64,000 nt of DNA from Kitasatospora mediocidica KCTC 9733 (GTDB taxonomy: Bacteria > Actinomycetota > Actinomycetes > Streptomycetales > Streptomycetaceae). A program made the position numbers and the translations under genes. The stretch covers positions 124,001-188,000 of the forward strand of contig NZ_JQLN01000003.1 of NCBI RefSeq assembly GCF_000744225.1, in the 5' to 3' direction. Position 1 is the stretch's first letter. Each line of letters starts with the position of its first letter. This document shows positions 43,531-53,567 of the stretch, piece by piece. Below the pieces are notes generated by a model. That model saw only the letters and a list, made by a program, of their open reading frames with translations, made no database searches and was not told where the DNA came from.

Positions 43531-44316
43531 ATGGTTCACACAGACGCACCCATCCTGGCGTTGCGCTCGGTCTCCAAGCGGTTCGGTGCCGTTCAGGTGC
43601 TCACCGGCGTCGACCTGGAGGTGCGCGCCGGGCAGGTGGTCGCGCTGGTCGGCGACAACGGCGCCGGCAAGTCCACCCTGGTCAAGACGATCGCCGGCGT
43701 GCACCCGATCGACGAGGGCACCATCGAGTGGGCCGGCAAGCCGGTCCACCTGACCCGCCCTCAGGACGCGCAGGCGCTCGGCATCGCGACGGTCTACCAG
43801 GACCTCGCGCTCTGCGACAACCTCGACGTGGTCGCCAACCTCTTCCTCGGCCGCGAGCTCGTGCGCGGCGGCCGGCTGGACGAGGTGGCCATGGAGAAGC
43901 GGGCCAAGGAGCTGCTCGACACGCTCTCCATCCGGATCCCCAGCGTGCGCATCCCGGTCGCGGCACTCTCCGGCGGCCAGCGCCAGGTGGTGGCCATCGC
44001 CCGCGCGCTGGTCGGCGACCCGAAGATCGTCATCCTGGACGAGCCGACCGCCGCCCTCGGCGTCGAGCAGACCGCCCAGGTCCTGGACCTGGTCGAGCGG
44101 CTGCGCGAGCGCGGTCTCGGCGTGATCCTGATCAGCCACAACATGGCGGACGTGCGCGCGGTCGCGGACGAGGTCGCGGTGCTGCGCCTCGGCCGCAACA
44201 ACGGCGTCTTCCCGGTCGCGACCACCACCCACGAGACGATCATCTCCGCCATCACCGGCGCCACCGACAACGCGGTGACCCGGCGCCAGGCCCGGGTGGC
44301 GGGGGCGAACCAGTGA
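43531..44316 (+). CDS. xylG: Sugar ABC transporter ATP-binding protein
   Basis: A 261-residue ATPase with a single ABC domain: Walker A VGDNGAGKSTL, signature LSGGQRQ, Walker B IVILDEPTAALG and switch ISHN. This is half the size of the double-domain enteric XylG/RbsA, as usual in actinobacteria. GAAGGAG precedes the ATG by ten bases. Its stop overlaps the permease start (GTGA). Confidence 0.92.
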   Translation: MVHTDAPILALRSVSKRFGAVQVLTGVDLEVRAGQVVALVGDNGAGKSTLVKTIAGVHPIDEGTIEWAGKPVHLTRPQDAQALGIATVYQDLALCDNLDVVANLFLGRELVRGGRLDEVAMEKRAKELLDTLSIRIPSVRIPVAALSGGQRQVVAIARALVGDPKIVILDEPTAALGVEQTAQVLDLVERLRERGLGVILISHNMADVRAVADEVAVLRLGRNNGVFPVATTTHETIISAITGATDNAVTRRQARVAGANQ

Positions 44317-45608
44317 GCAAGCACTCCAGTACCCAGAACGCCTCCCGGACGAACGGCAGTACAGTGACCGAGACTTCAGCGACGAACGTCCCCGCCGTGG
44401 ACCCGCGGCTGCTGGTGCGCGAGCGCGGCTTCGCCGGCTACCTGGCCGAGTTCAAGGGCAAGCTGCGCAGCGGCGACCTGGGCTCGGTGCCCGTGGTGCT
44501 CGGGCTGATCCTGATCGCCGCCATCTTCCAGGGGCTGACCGGCAACTTCCTCAACGCCGGCAACCTCTCCAACATCGCCCTCTACATCGCGGGCCCCGGC
44601 CTGATATCGGTCGGCATCGTCTTCGTGCTGCTGCTCGGCGAGATCGACCTCTCGCTCGGTTCGGTGGCCGGCGTCTCGGCCGCCATCTCCGCCGTCCTCT
44701 CCATCCAGCACGGCGTCAACGAGTATCTGGCGATCGTGATCGCCATCGTCGCGGCGCTGGCCATCGGCGCGCTGCACGGCTTCTTCTTCGCGAAGATCGG
44801 CGTGCCGGCCTTCGTCGTCACGCTGGCCGGCATGCTGACCTGGAGCGGTCTGCAGGGCTATGTGATGGGCAACACCGGGACGCTGAACAACATCCCGAAC
44901 GGCGTCATCGCCAACCTGGACAACTACTTCTTCGACTCGGTCGCCGCCGCCTACGGCCTGGCCGCGGTCAGCGTCGCCGGCTACCTGGCCGCCGCGCTGC
45001 TGGGCGCCAGGAGCCGCCGCGAGGCCGGGCTGCCGTTCCGCCCGGTCAGCGAGATCGGGCTGCGCGCGGGCCTGCTGGCGGTCCTCGCCTTCGGCGCCGC
45101 GTACGTCCTCAACCAGGACCGCGGCCTGCCGCTGGCCCTGGTGGTGTTGCTCGGTGTGGTCATCGTCACCGACTTCGTGCTGCGCCGCACCACCTACGGC
45201 CGCAAGGTCTTCGCGGTCGGCGGCGGCGTCGAGGCGGCCCGCCGGGCCGGTATCAACGTGGCCCGGCTGCGGATCTCGGTCTACATGATCTCGGCCGGCC
45301 TGGCGTCGGTCGGCGGCCTCTTCATGGCCTCGCAGGCCGGTTTCGCCGACAAGCAGACCGGTAGCGGCTTCGTGCTGATGAACGCCATCGCGGCGGCCGT
45401 CATCGGCGGGACCAGCCTCTTCGGCGGCCGGGGCAAGACCTGGTCGGCGCTGCTGGGCGCGCTGGTGATCCAGTCGATCATCACCGGGCTGGACCTGGAG
45501 GGCATCAGCCAGTCGATCCAGTACATGATCACCGGCGCGGTGCTGCTCGGTGCCGTGGTGCTCGACTCGGTCTCCCGCCGGACCCAGAAGTCCGCCGGGC
45601 GCGGCTGA
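44313..45608 (+). CDS. xylH: Sugar ABC transporter permease (XylH/RbsC type)
   Basis: A 431-residue permease with about ten TM segments. Family text: [70 protein letters not shown], and [21 protein letters not shown]. The N-terminal 40 residues are Ser/Thr/Asn-rich and probably cytoplasmic. GTG start overlaps the xylG stop by four bases. Confidence 0.92.
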   Translation: MSKHSSTQNASRTNGSTVTETSATNVPAVDPRLLVRERGFAGYLAEFKGKLRSGDLGSVPVVLGLILIAAIFQGLTGNFLNAGNLSNIALYIAGPGLISVGIVFVLLLGEIDLSLGSVAGVSAAISAVLSIQHGVNEYLAIVIAIVAALAIGALHGFFFAKIGVPAFVVTLAGMLTWSGLQGYVMGNTGTLNNIPNGVIANLDNYFFDSVAAAYGLAAVSVAGYLAAALLGARSRREAGLPFRPVSEIGLRAGLLAVLAFGAAYVLNQDRGLPLALVVLLGVVIVTDFVLRRTTYGRKVFAVGGGVEAARRAGINVARLRISVYMISAGLASVGGLFMASQAGFADKQTGSGFVLMNAIAAAVIGGTSLFGGRGKTWSALLGALVIQSIITGLDLEGISQSIQYMITGAVLLGAVVLDSVSRRTQKSAGRG

Positions 45609-45620
45609 CGGCATCACCGG

Positions 45621-45660
45621 GCCCGGGACACTCCCCGTACGACGGGGGCGTGTCCCGGGC
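45621..45660 (+). terminator. Terminator of the xylFGH operon
   Basis: Outer 11-bp stem (45621-45631 with 45650-45660) and inner CCCCGT/ACGGGG stem, 13 bases after xylH. Confidence 0.78.
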
Positions 45661-45810
45661 CCTGCCACGCCCCGGCGCGCGCCCCGCTGGGAGCGCCCTC
45701 GCCGCACCCTGTCCGACGGGCGGACATTAGACTCGACCAGCCGGACGGTCCGACGGGGCGCCCGGGACCGGGTGCCCGCACCCGGACACGTACTGACTGA
45801 GGAGGAACGG

Positions 45811-47724
45811 GTGGCCCTGCTGACCCGCATTCGGGGACCGCGCGATCTCGACCGGCTCACCCCGGGACAGCTGGCTGACCTCGCGCAGGAGATCCGGGAC
45901 TTCCTGATCGAGGAGGTCGCCAAGACCGGCGGGCACCTCGGCCCCAACCTCGGCGTGGTGGAGCTCACCATCGCGATGCACCGGGTCTTCGACTCCCCGC
46001 GCGAGCGGATCCTCTTCGACACGGGCCACCAGAGCTACGTCCACAAGCTCCTGACCGGCCGGCAGGACTTCACCCGGTTGAAGATGAAGGGTGGCCTGTC
46101 CGGCTACCCGTCCCGGGCCGAGTCCGAGCACGACGTGATCGAGAACTCGCACGCCTCCACGGTGCTCGGCTACGCCGACGGCATCGCCAAGGCCACCCAG
46201 CTGCAGGGCATCAAGGACTGCCCGGTGGTCGCGGTGACCGGCGACGGCGCGCTGACCGGCGGGATGGCCTGGGAGGCGCTGAACAACATCGCCGACGGCC
46301 GGGACCGTCCGGTGATCATCGTCGTCAACGACAACGAGCGCTCCTACTCGCCGACCATCGGCGGCCTGGCGAACCACCTGACCACGCTGCGCACCACCCA
46401 GGGCTACGAGCGCTTCCTGACCTGGGGCAAGGACGCGCTGCAGCGCACTCCGGTGGTCGGCCAGCCGCTGGCCGGGGCGCTGCACGGCGCCAAGAAGGGC
46501 CTCAAGGACTTCATCGCCCCGCAGGGCATGTTCGAGGACCTCGGCCTGAAGTACCTCGGCCCGATCGACGGCCACGACATCACCGCCCTGGAGTCCGCGC
46601 TGCGCCGCGCCCGCGGCTTCGGCGGCCCGGTCATCGTGCACTGCATCACCGAGAAGGGCCGCGGCTACCAGGCCGCGTTGCAGAACGAGGAGGACCGCTT
46701 CCACGCGGTCGGCGTCATCCACCCCGACACCGGCCTGCCGGTGAAGACCTCCGGCAAGGACTGGACGTCGGTCTTCGGCGAGGAGATGGTCGCGCTCGGC
46801 GCCGAGCGCAAGGACATCGTGGCGATCACCGCCGCGATGCTGCACCCGGTGGGCCTGGCGCCGTTCGCCAAGGCGTACCCGAAGCGGACCTTCGACGTCG
46901 GCATCGCCGAGCAGCACGCGGCCGTCTCGGCGGCGGGCCTGGCGACGGCCGGCCTGCACCCGGTGGTGGCGGTCTACGCGACCTTCCTCAACCGGGCCTT
47001 CGACCAGGTCCTGATGGACGTCGCCCTGCACAAGCTCGGCGTCACCTTCGTGCTCGACCGCGCGGGCGTCACCGGCACCGACGGCGCCTCGCACAACGGC
47101 ATGTGGGACATGTCGATCCTCCAGGTGGTCCCCGGGCTTCGGCTGGCCGCCCCGCGCGACGCCGACCAGCTGCGCACCCAGCTGCGCGAGGCGGTCGAGG
47201 TGACCGACGCCCCGACCGTGGTCCGCTACTCCAAGGGCTCGGTCGGCCCGGCGGTCGCCTCGCTCGGCCGGATCGGCGGCATGGACGTGCTGCACGGCTC
47301 GGCCCAGCCGGTCGCCGAGGGCGAGCAGCGGGCGGACGTGCTGATCGTCTCGGTCGGCGCGCTGGCCCCGCTCTGCCTGGACCTGGCCGCGCTGCTGGAC
47401 GCCCAGGGCATCACCGCCACCGTGGTCGACCCGCGCTGGGTCAAGCCGGTGGACGCGGCCCTGCCGGGTCTGGCGGCCGAGCACCGGGTGGTCGTCACGG
47501 TCGAGGACAACGGCCGCGCCGGCGGCGTCGGCTCCGCGGTCGCCCAGGCCCTGCGCGACGCCGAGGTGGACGTGCCGCTGCGCGACTTCGGCATCCCGCA
47601 GGAGTTCCTGGACCACGCCAAGCGCGAGGAGATCCTCGCGGAGATCGGCCTGACCGCGCCGGACATCGCCCGCAAGGTCACCGAGCTGGTGTCGCGGCTC
47701 GACGCCGTCACGGTCCGTGCCTGA
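45811..47724 (+). CDS. dxs: 1-deoxy-D-xylulose-5-phosphate synthase
   Basis: A 637-residue thiamin-diphosphate enzyme that condenses pyruvate and glyceraldehyde 3-phosphate, first step of the MEP isoprenoid pathway. Seen: [19 protein letters not shown] motif [16 protein letters not shown]...[11 protein letters not shown], pyrimidine-domain Glu in [15 protein letters not shown], and [18 protein letters not shown] start with GAGGAGG upstream. A TAGACT -10-like hexamer lies at 45728-45733. It lies next to the xyl operon, as dxs does beside rok7B7 in S. coelicolor. Confidence 0.96.
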   Translation: MALLTRIRGPRDLDRLTPGQLADLAQEIRDFLIEEVAKTGGHLGPNLGVVELTIAMHRVFDSPRERILFDTGHQSYVHKLLTGRQDFTRLKMKGGLSGYPSRAESEHDVIENSHASTVLGYADGIAKATQLQGIKDCPVVAVTGDGALTGGMAWEALNNIADGRDRPVIIVVNDNERSYSPTIGGLANHLTTLRTTQGYERFLTWGKDALQRTPVVGQPLAGALHGAKKGLKDFIAPQGMFEDLGLKYLGPIDGHDITALESALRRARGFGGPVIVHCITEKGRGYQAALQNEEDRFHAVGVIHPDTGLPVKTSGKDWTSVFGEEMVALGAERKDIVAITAAMLHPVGLAPFAKAYPKRTFDVGIAEQHAAVSAAGLATAGLHPVVAVYATFLNRAFDQVLMDVALHKLGVTFVLDRAGVTGTDGASHNGMWDMSILQVVPGLRLAAPRDADQLRTQLREAVEVTDAPTVVRYSKGSVGPAVASLGRIGGMDVLHGSAQPVAEGEQRADVLIVSVGALAPLCLDLAALLDAQGITATVVDPRWVKPVDAALPGLAAEHRVVVTVEDNGRAGGVGSAVAQALRDAEVDVPLRDFGIPQEFLDHAKREEILAEIGLTAPDIARKVTELVSRLDAVTVRA

Positions 47725-47767
47725 TCCCTTGCAGCGGACCAGAATTGCATGATTTGCAGCTCATAGT

Positions 47768-47800
47768 GCAGGGACCGGCGGCACTCCCGCCGGTCCCTGC
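47768..47800 (+). terminator. Terminator of dxs
   Basis: Perfect 14-bp stem (47768-47781 with 47787-47800), 5-base loop. The next gene's -10 box starts 4 bases later. Confidence 0.75.
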
Positions 47801-47803
47801 GGG

Positions 47804-47816
47804 TAGGTTGTCACTC
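47804..47816 (+). promoter_or_regulatory. Leaderless promoter, -10 box TAGGTT
   Basis: TAGGTT at 47804-47809 fits the streptomycete -10 consensus, with the GTG start seven bases after it and no ribosome binding site. No good -35 is visible, because the dxs terminator occupies that space. Confidence 0.5.
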
Positions 47817-49352
47817 GTGCCGACCGACTCCACGACCCCCACGCGCCTCGCCGCGCTGTACGCGCTCTACGCGAGGCTGCCCGAAAGAGTTCGGACGGGG
47901 TACTGGACCAGAGTCGTCCCGGTGCTGACCGTGCTGGCGGTCGCCACGCACATCCCCTCGTTCCTGCGGCCGGTCTGGAGCCCGGACGAGGGCTACCTCG
48001 CCACCCAGGCCCGGATGCTGGCCGACGGCGGGGTCCTCTACGACACCGTGGTCGACCGCAAGCCGCCGCTGCTGCCCTGGCTCTACGAGGCCTGCTTCTC
48101 GGTCTTCGGCTCGCTCTCGCTCTGGCCGCTGCGCACCCTGGCCATCGTGGCCCACCTGGCCACCGCCGTCCTGCTGGCCTCGATCGCCCGTGGCCGCTGG
48201 GGCAACCGGGCGGGCGCGGCGGCCGGCGGCCTCTATCTGCTGCTCTCCATCGGCCTCTCCCCGGAGGACACCCAGGCGGCGACCTTCGAGGTCTTCATGC
48301 TGCCCGCGATGGTGGCCGCCTTCCGCTACGCCGAGCGCCGGCGCTGGCTGGCGGCCGGCATCGCGGTGGCGCTCTGCTCGCTGACCAAGCAGACCGGCGG
48401 CGCGGTGCTGCTGCCGGTGCTCTGGATGCTCTTCCAGGACGCCCGGCGGCGCGGGGTGCGCTGGCGGCCCGCGCTGCTCAAGATCGGCTTCGGGTTCGCG
48501 GTGCCGATAGCCCTGGTCGCGGCGATCCTGACCAAGCCGAAGGGCTTCCTCTTCTGGGTGGTCACCGGCAGCGGCGACTACGCCTCGCTGGGCGGCGGGG
48601 CCTGGTGGCAGATGCTCGGCCGGGCGCTGGGCAACTCGGCGATCCTGGCCGCGGCCGGCCTCGGCTTCCTGCTGCCGCTGGGCCGTCGGCTCTGGCTGCG
48701 CTACCGCGCCGGGCGGGACCTGCCGAGCATCGGCACGTCCCGCGGCTCCACCGGCGACCTGTGGATCTGGCTGGTCTCCTCGGTGGTCGCGGTCGCCACC
48801 GGCTTCCACTTCTTCGGCCACTACTACCTGCAGCTGATGCCGCCGCTGGTGCTGCTGGGCGTCGGAGCCGTCTCGGTCTCCGCGATCAGCTGGCGGCCGG
48901 TGATGGCGTACAGCCTGGTGGCCTCGTTCGCCTTCTGGGTGCTGGCGGTGGCCTGGCCGGGCGAGCAGCTCAACCAGACGACGGCGGTGGCCACCGCGGT
49001 GGCCGCGCGCAGCACGCCCAAGGACACCGTTTTGGTCTGGGGCATGCACCCGGAGCTGTACTGGCTCTCCGACCGCAAGCCGGTCACCCGTTACCTGACG
49101 GCGGGGTTCCTGACCAACTTCAGCGGTGGCAAGGGCAGCGCGGACGTCGGCGAGCAGTACAGCGTCGCGGACGCCTGGCAGACCTTCGACCAGGAGATCA
49201 ACGCCAAGGGCCTGCCGGAGATCGTGGTCGACGACTCGGGCAACGCGCCCTACCAGCCCACCCTGGTGCCCACCATCGAGAACCTGCTGGACAGCCACTA
49301 CGACGTGGTCGGCGCCTTCGGCGACACGATGGTCTACCGGCTCAGGAAGTGA
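47817..49352 (+). CDS. Glycosyltransferase family 39-like membrane protein
   Basis: A 511-residue polytopic protein with about ten TM helices. The GT39/ArnT/PMT fold is suggested by the first extracellular loop RPVWSPDEGYLATQARMLADGG (catalytic Asp-Glu) and YDTVVDRKPPLLPWLYE. A C-terminal extracytoplasmic domain (from about residue 390) contains VLVWGMHPELYWLSDRKPVTRYL. Such enzymes transfer mannose or another sugar from a polyprenyl-phosphate donor at the cell surface. Acceptor unknown. GTG start appears leaderless. Confidence 0.8.
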   Translation: MPTDSTTPTRLAALYALYARLPERVRTGYWTRVVPVLTVLAVATHIPSFLRPVWSPDEGYLATQARMLADGGVLYDTVVDRKPPLLPWLYEACFSVFGSLSLWPLRTLAIVAHLATAVLLASIARGRWGNRAGAAAGGLYLLLSIGLSPEDTQAATFEVFMLPAMVAAFRYAERRRWLAAGIAVALCSLTKQTGGAVLLPVLWMLFQDARRRGVRWRPALLKIGFGFAVPIALVAAILTKPKGFLFWVVTGSGDYASLGGGAWWQMLGRALGNSAILAAAGLGFLLPLGRRLWLRYRAGRDLPSIGTSRGSTGDLWIWLVSSVVAVATGFHFFGHYYLQLMPPLVLLGVGAVSVSAISWRPVMAYSLVASFAFWVLAVAWPGEQLNQTTAVATAVAARSTPKDTVLVWGMHPELYWLSDRKPVTRYLTAGFLTNFSGGKGSADVGEQYSVADAWQTFDQEINAKGLPEIVVDDSGNAPYQPTLVPTIENLLDSHYDVVGAFGDTMVYRLRK

Positions 49353-49381
49353 ACCGGTAGACCGGGACCGACGTGTGGGCG

Positions 49382-49843
49382 TCAGGTGTTGCGACGGGCG
49401 AGGGTCCGGCGGGTGCCCATGACCATCCCGGCGGCGGTGAAGCCGAGCAGGCAGGTCAGGCCTCCGATGATCAGGTTGTTCCAGATCATGCCCCGCGTCG
49501 CGGTGTGCCCTATGGTCACGACCCACGGCGAGATGATCAGGAACACGCCCATGGCCGTCAGCGACCAGGTCAGCCCGAACATCCGGGCCGGAGCGATGGT
49601 GAGGCCGAGCCCGAGCGCCGCGATCGCGAGCCCCATGATGAGGTTGACGACGGTCAGCTCGTGGCTGGCCGCGCTGAAGTGCACGACGTAAGGCGAAATG
49701 GCCAGGTACAGCCCCGTGAGGAAGACGAGTCCGTCGACTGCCACTCCCTGCGGCCCGTCCATCATGCGTGCGTACCGGTTCCGCATCTCCGAGATGTCCG
49801 GGTGGGTGGAGAGGTCACCGGGGTGATGTGAGACGTCGGCCAT
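49382..49843 (-). CDS. SPW-repeat membrane protein
   Basis: A 153-residue protein with four TM helices arranged as two SPW repeats, LYLAISPYVV and VFLIISPWVV, the motif that names the family. The N-terminal region (HPDISEMRNRYARMMDGP) is the conserved cytoplasmic part. Function unknown. The start has GGAGGCGAG upstream. Confidence 0.9.
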   Translation of the reverse strand: MADVSHHPGDLSTHPDISEMRNRYARMMDGPQGVAVDGLVFLTGLYLAISPYVVHFSAASHELTVVNLIMGLAIAALGLGLTIAPARMFGLTWSLTAMGVFLIISPWVVTIGHTATRGMIWNNLIIGGLTCLLGFTAAGMVMGTRRTLARRNT

Positions 49844-49964
49844 AACGACTCGCCTCCTTCGGCGTTCAAGTGCGATCTGCTTGGCCTAACGGCAATTATG
49901 CGCTTTGTCCTAATTTGCTGTATAGGGCTCAGGGGTGGCAGAAACGCCGAAGGGCAGCCGGAAA

Positions 49965-50010
49965 CGCCGAAGGGCGGCCCGCTCCGGTGGGAGCGGGCCG
50001 CCCTTCGGCG
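49965..50010 (-). terminator. Terminator of the fadAB operon
   Basis: Perfect 21-bp stem (49965-49985 with 49990-50010), GGTG loop, 10 bases from the fadB stop. A second near-copy of the left-arm start (GAAACGCCGAAGGGC) precedes it at 49941-49955. Confidence 0.85.
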
Positions 50011-50020
50011 TGTGCCGCGA

Positions 50021-52147
50021 CTAGGCCGGGATGCTGGCCAGGCCGGGGGCGAGGAACTTCTTGCCGTTCACCCGCTCCGAAACACCCTCACGGTCCAGGT
50101 AGGGAGTGATCCCGCCCAGGTGGAAGGGCCATCCGGCGCCGGTGATCATGCACAGGTCGATGTCCTGCGCCTCGCCGACGACGCCCTCGTCGAGCATCAG
50201 TCCGATCTCCTGCGCCACCGCGTCCAGCGAGCGGGTGAGGACCTGCTCCCCGGTCAGCACGGTGTCGCCGAACTGCAGCAGCGCCAGCACCTCGGGGTCC
50301 AGCACCTGCTGGCCGTCCACCCAGATGTAGAAGCCGCGCTTGCCGGCCTTGACCACCCGGCCGAGGTTCTCCGAGACCGAGAAGCGGTCCGGGAACGCGC
50401 GGTGCAGGGTCTCCGAGACGTGCTGCGCGATGGCCGGGCCGACCAGCTCCAGGAGCACGATCGGGGACATCGGCAGGCCGAGCGGGAGCACGCCCTGCTC
50501 GACCGTCTCGATCGGGGTGCCCTCGTCGATGATGGCCTGGATCTCGCCCATGAAGCGGGTCAGGATCCGGTTCACCACGAACGCCGGGGCGTCCTTGACC
50601 AGGACGGCGGTCTTCTTGAGCTTCTTCGAGACGCCGAAGGCGGTGGCCAGCGACGCGTCGTCGGTCTGCTCGCCGCGCACGATCTCCAGCAGCGGGAGGA
50701 TCGCGACCGGGTTGAAGAAGTGGAAGCCGACGACCCGCTCCGGGTGCTCCAGCTTGGAGGCCATCTCGGTGATCGACAGCGAGGAGGTGTTGGTGGCGAG
50801 GACGCAGGTCGGCGAGACGACCGCCTCCAGGTCCGCGAAGACCTGCTGCTTGACGCCGAGCTCCTCGAAGACGGCCTCGATGACGAAGTCCGCGTCGGCG
50901 AAGCCGGCGGCCTTGTCGAGCGAGCCGCTGACCAGGCCCTTGAGGCGGTTCGCCTTGTCCTGGTTGATCCGGCTCTTGGCCAGCAGCTTGTCGATCTCGG
51001 CGTGCACGTAGCCCACGCCCTTGTCGATCCGCTCCTGGTCGATGTCGGTGAGGACCACCGGCACCTCCAGGCGGCGCGCGAAGAGCAGCGCCAGCTGGGA
51101 GGCCATCAGGCCGGCGCCGACGACGCCCACCTTGGTGACCGGGCGGGCCAGCGACTTGTCCGGTGCGCCGAAGGGCTTCTTGGCCCGGCGCTGCACCAGG
51201 TTGAAGGCGTACAGCCCGGCGCGCAGCTCGCCACCCATGATCAGGTCGGCCAGCGCCACGTCCTCGGCGTCGAACCCCTTCTGCAGGTCGCCGTCCTTGG
51301 CCGCGGCCATGATGTCCAGCGCGCGGTAGGCGGCGGGGGCGGCGCCGTGCACCTTGGAGTCGGCGACCGCGCGACCCCAGGCGATGCACTGGTCCCAGTT
51401 GTCGCCGCGGTCGATCTCCGGGCGCTCGACCACGGTCTCGCCCTTGAGGACCTTGGCGGCCCACAGGATCGACTGCTCCAGGAAGTCGGCCGGCTCGAAG
51501 ATCGCGTCCGCGATGCCGAGCTGGAACACCTCCTTGCCCTTGAGCTGCTTGTTCTGGCTCATCGAGTTCTCGATGATGACCTTGACCGCGTTGGCCGGGC
51601 CGACCAGGTTCGGCAGGATGGTGCAGCCGCCCCAGCCGGGGACCAGGCCGAGGAAGACCTCGGGCAGCGAGAACGCCGGCACACCCGCGCTGACGGTGCG
51701 GTAGGTGCAGTGCAGACCGACCTCGACACCGCCGCCCATGGCAGCGCCGTTGTAGAACGTGAAGGTCGGCACCGGCAGCGCGGCGATCCGCTTGAAGACG
51801 TCGTGACCGCCCTTGCCGATGGCCAGCGCGTCGCTGTGCTCCTTGAGCACCTCGACACCCTTGAGGTCGGCGCCGACCGCGAAGATGAACGGCTTGCCGG
51901 TGATCGCGACGGCGACCACCTTGCCCTCGGCGGCCTCGGCCTCGACCTGGTCCAGCGCCTCGGACAGCTTGGCCAGCGAACCCGGGCCGAAGGTGGTCGG
52001 CTTGGTGTGGTCGAAGCCGTTGTCCAGCGTGATCAGCGCCAGCTTGCCGGCCTGCAGCGGCAGGTCCAGGTGGCGCACGTGGGCGGTGGTGACGACCTCG
52101 CCGGGGAACAGCTCGGCGGCCCGCTTGAGAAGCTCAGTGGTGCTCAT
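50021..52147 (-). CDS. fadB: Fatty acid oxidation complex alpha subunit
   Basis: A 708-residue bifunctional enzyme of beta-oxidation. The N-terminal enoyl-CoA hydratase domain (about 1-330) has ITGKPFIFAVGADLKGVE and YNGAAMGGGVEVGLHC (oxyanion glycines). The 3-hydroxyacyl-CoA dehydrogenase domain begins VGVVGAGLMASQLALLFAR (NAD), with catalytic VVGFHFFNPVAILPLLEIV, and two C-terminal helical domains follow. It acts with the thiolase encoded immediately upstream. ATG (MSTTEL) chosen; a GTG two codons earlier overlaps the fadA stop (GTGA), which would couple translation. Confidence 0.94.
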   Translation of the reverse strand: MSTTELLKRAAELFPGEVVTTAHVRHLDLPLQAGKLALITLDNGFDHTKPTTFGPGSLAKLSEALDQVEAEAAEGKVVAVAITGKPFIFAVGADLKGVEVLKEHSDALAIGKGGHDVFKRIAALPVPTFTFYNGAAMGGGVEVGLHCTYRTVSAGVPAFSLPEVFLGLVPGWGGCTILPNLVGPANAVKVIIENSMSQNKQLKGKEVFQLGIADAIFEPADFLEQSILWAAKVLKGETVVERPEIDRGDNWDQCIAWGRAVADSKVHGAAPAAYRALDIMAAAKDGDLQKGFDAEDVALADLIMGGELRAGLYAFNLVQRRAKKPFGAPDKSLARPVTKVGVVGAGLMASQLALLFARRLEVPVVLTDIDQERIDKGVGYVHAEIDKLLAKSRINQDKANRLKGLVSGSLDKAAGFADADFVIEAVFEELGVKQQVFADLEAVVSPTCVLATNTSSLSITEMASKLEHPERVVGFHFFNPVAILPLLEIVRGEQTDDASLATAFGVSKKLKKTAVLVKDAPAFVVNRILTRFMGEIQAIIDEGTPIETVEQGVLPLGLPMSPIVLLELVGPAIAQHVSETLHRAFPDRFSVSENLGRVVKAGKRGFYIWVDGQQVLDPEVLALLQFGDTVLTGEQVLTRSLDAVAQEIGLMLDEGVVGEAQDIDLCMITGAGWPFHLGGITPYLDREGVSERVNGKKFLAPGLASIPA

Positions 52148-52149
52148 CT

Positions 52150-53367
52150 TCACTTACCACCCTCGAAGTGCGGGTTCTCCCAGATAACGGTCCCGCCCAT
52201 GCCCATGCCGATGCACATGGTGGTCAGGCCGTACCGGATGTCCGGGCGCTGCTCGAAGCGGCGGGCCAGCTGGTTCATCAGGCGCACGCCGGTGGAGGCC
52301 AGCGGGTGGCCGTAGGCGATCGCGCCGCCGTACGGGTTGACGCGCTCGTCGTCGTCCGCGATGCCGTAGTGGTCCAGGAGCGAGAGAACCTGGACGGCGA
52401 AGGCCTCGTTGATCTCGAAGGCCTGGATGTCGTCGATCGTCAGACCGGCCTTCTCCAGCGCCTTCTCGGTCGCCGGCACCGGGCCGATGCCCATGACCTC
52501 GGGCTCGACGCCCGCGTAGGCGAAGGAGACCATGCGCATCTTGATGGGCAGGCCGAGCTCCAGGGCGACGTCCTCGGCCGCGAGCAGCGACGCGGTGGCG
52601 CCGTCGTTCAGGCCGGCCGCGTTGCCCGCGGTGATGTTGCCGTGCACGCGGAACGGTGTCTTGAGACCCGCCAGGCTCTCCATCGTGGTGCCCGGGCGCA
52701 TCGGCTCGTCGGTGGTGGCCAGGCCCCAGCCGGTCTCGCCGACGTCGGGGTTGGTGTTCCGGACCGAGATCGGCACCAGGTCGGGCTGGATGTCGCCGTT
52801 GGCGTACGCCTTGGCGGCCTTCTCCTGCGAGCGCACCGCGTAGGCGTCGCAACGCTCCTTGGTGATGTGCGGGAGCCGGTCGTGCAGGTTCTCCGCGGTC
52901 ATGCCCATGAACAGCGCCGACTCTTCGACGATCTTCTCGGACATGAAGCGCGGGTTCGGGTCGACGCCCTCACCCATCGGGTGGCGGCCCATGTGCTCGA
53001 CGCCACCGGCGACGACGATGTCGTACGCGCCGAAGGCGATACCACCGGCGGTGGCGGTGACCGCGGTCATCGCGCCCGCGCACATGCGGTCGATCGCGTA
53101 GCCGGGCACCGACTTCGGCAGGCCGGCCAGCAGGCCGACGGTACGGCCGATGGTCAGGCCCTGGTCGCCGATCTGCGTGGTGGCGGCGATGGCCACCTCG
53201 TCGATGCGCTCGACGGGCAGGTTCGGGTTGCGGCGCACGAGTTCCCGGACGCACTTGACGACGAGGTCGTCTGCGCGGGTCTCGTGGTAGATGCCCTTCG
53301 GGCCGGCCTTGCCGAACGGGGTGCGGACGCCATCGACGAAGACGACGTCCCTCGCGGTACGAGGCAC
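52150..53367 (-). CDS. fadA: Acetyl-CoA C-acyltransferase (thiolase)
   Basis: A 405-residue thiolase that cleaves 3-ketoacyl-CoA in the last step of beta-oxidation. Motifs: DRMCAGAMTAV with the acyl-accepting Cys, HGNITAGNAAGLNDGA, NEAFAVQVL, GGAIAYGHPLASTGVR (His) and CIGMGMGG (second Cys). GTG start with GGGAGGAG nine bases upstream. First gene of the fadAB operon. Confidence 0.94.
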   Translation of the reverse strand: MPRTARDVVFVDGVRTPFGKAGPKGIYHETRADDLVVKCVRELVRRNPNLPVERIDEVAIAATTQIGDQGLTIGRTVGLLAGLPKSVPGYAIDRMCAGAMTAVTATAGGIAFGAYDIVVAGGVEHMGRHPMGEGVDPNPRFMSEKIVEESALFMGMTAENLHDRLPHITKERCDAYAVRSQEKAAKAYANGDIQPDLVPISVRNTNPDVGETGWGLATTDEPMRPGTTMESLAGLKTPFRVHGNITAGNAAGLNDGATASLLAAEDVALELGLPIKMRMVSFAYAGVEPEVMGIGPVPATEKALEKAGLTIDDIQAFEINEAFAVQVLSLLDHYGIADDDERVNPYGGAIAYGHPLASTGVRLMNQLARRFEQRPDIRYGLTTMCIGMGMGGTVIWENPHFEGGK

Positions 53368-53526
53368 GGGGGCTCTCCTCCCAGGGACCAACAGAACAGG
53401 TGGCAGGCCGCCACCGGAACCCCGTCGCAAGGACGGCCGAGCAGCACTGCTTCACCGCCATGCTACTGGTCGGTAACCAACTTGCCCAGGGCCGGGGTCC
53501 TCACGGCCTTGTGTCCCGCGACACGT

Positions 53527-53556
53527 CCCCGGGCAGGCCGTGCGACCCGCCCGGGG
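53527..53556 (-). terminator. Hairpin after the RNase D-like gene
   Basis: 8-bp GC stem (53527-53534 with 53549-53556), 14-base loop, 11 bases from the stop codon. Weak but well placed. Confidence 0.5.
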
Positions 53557-53567
53557 AACGCCGCTGA

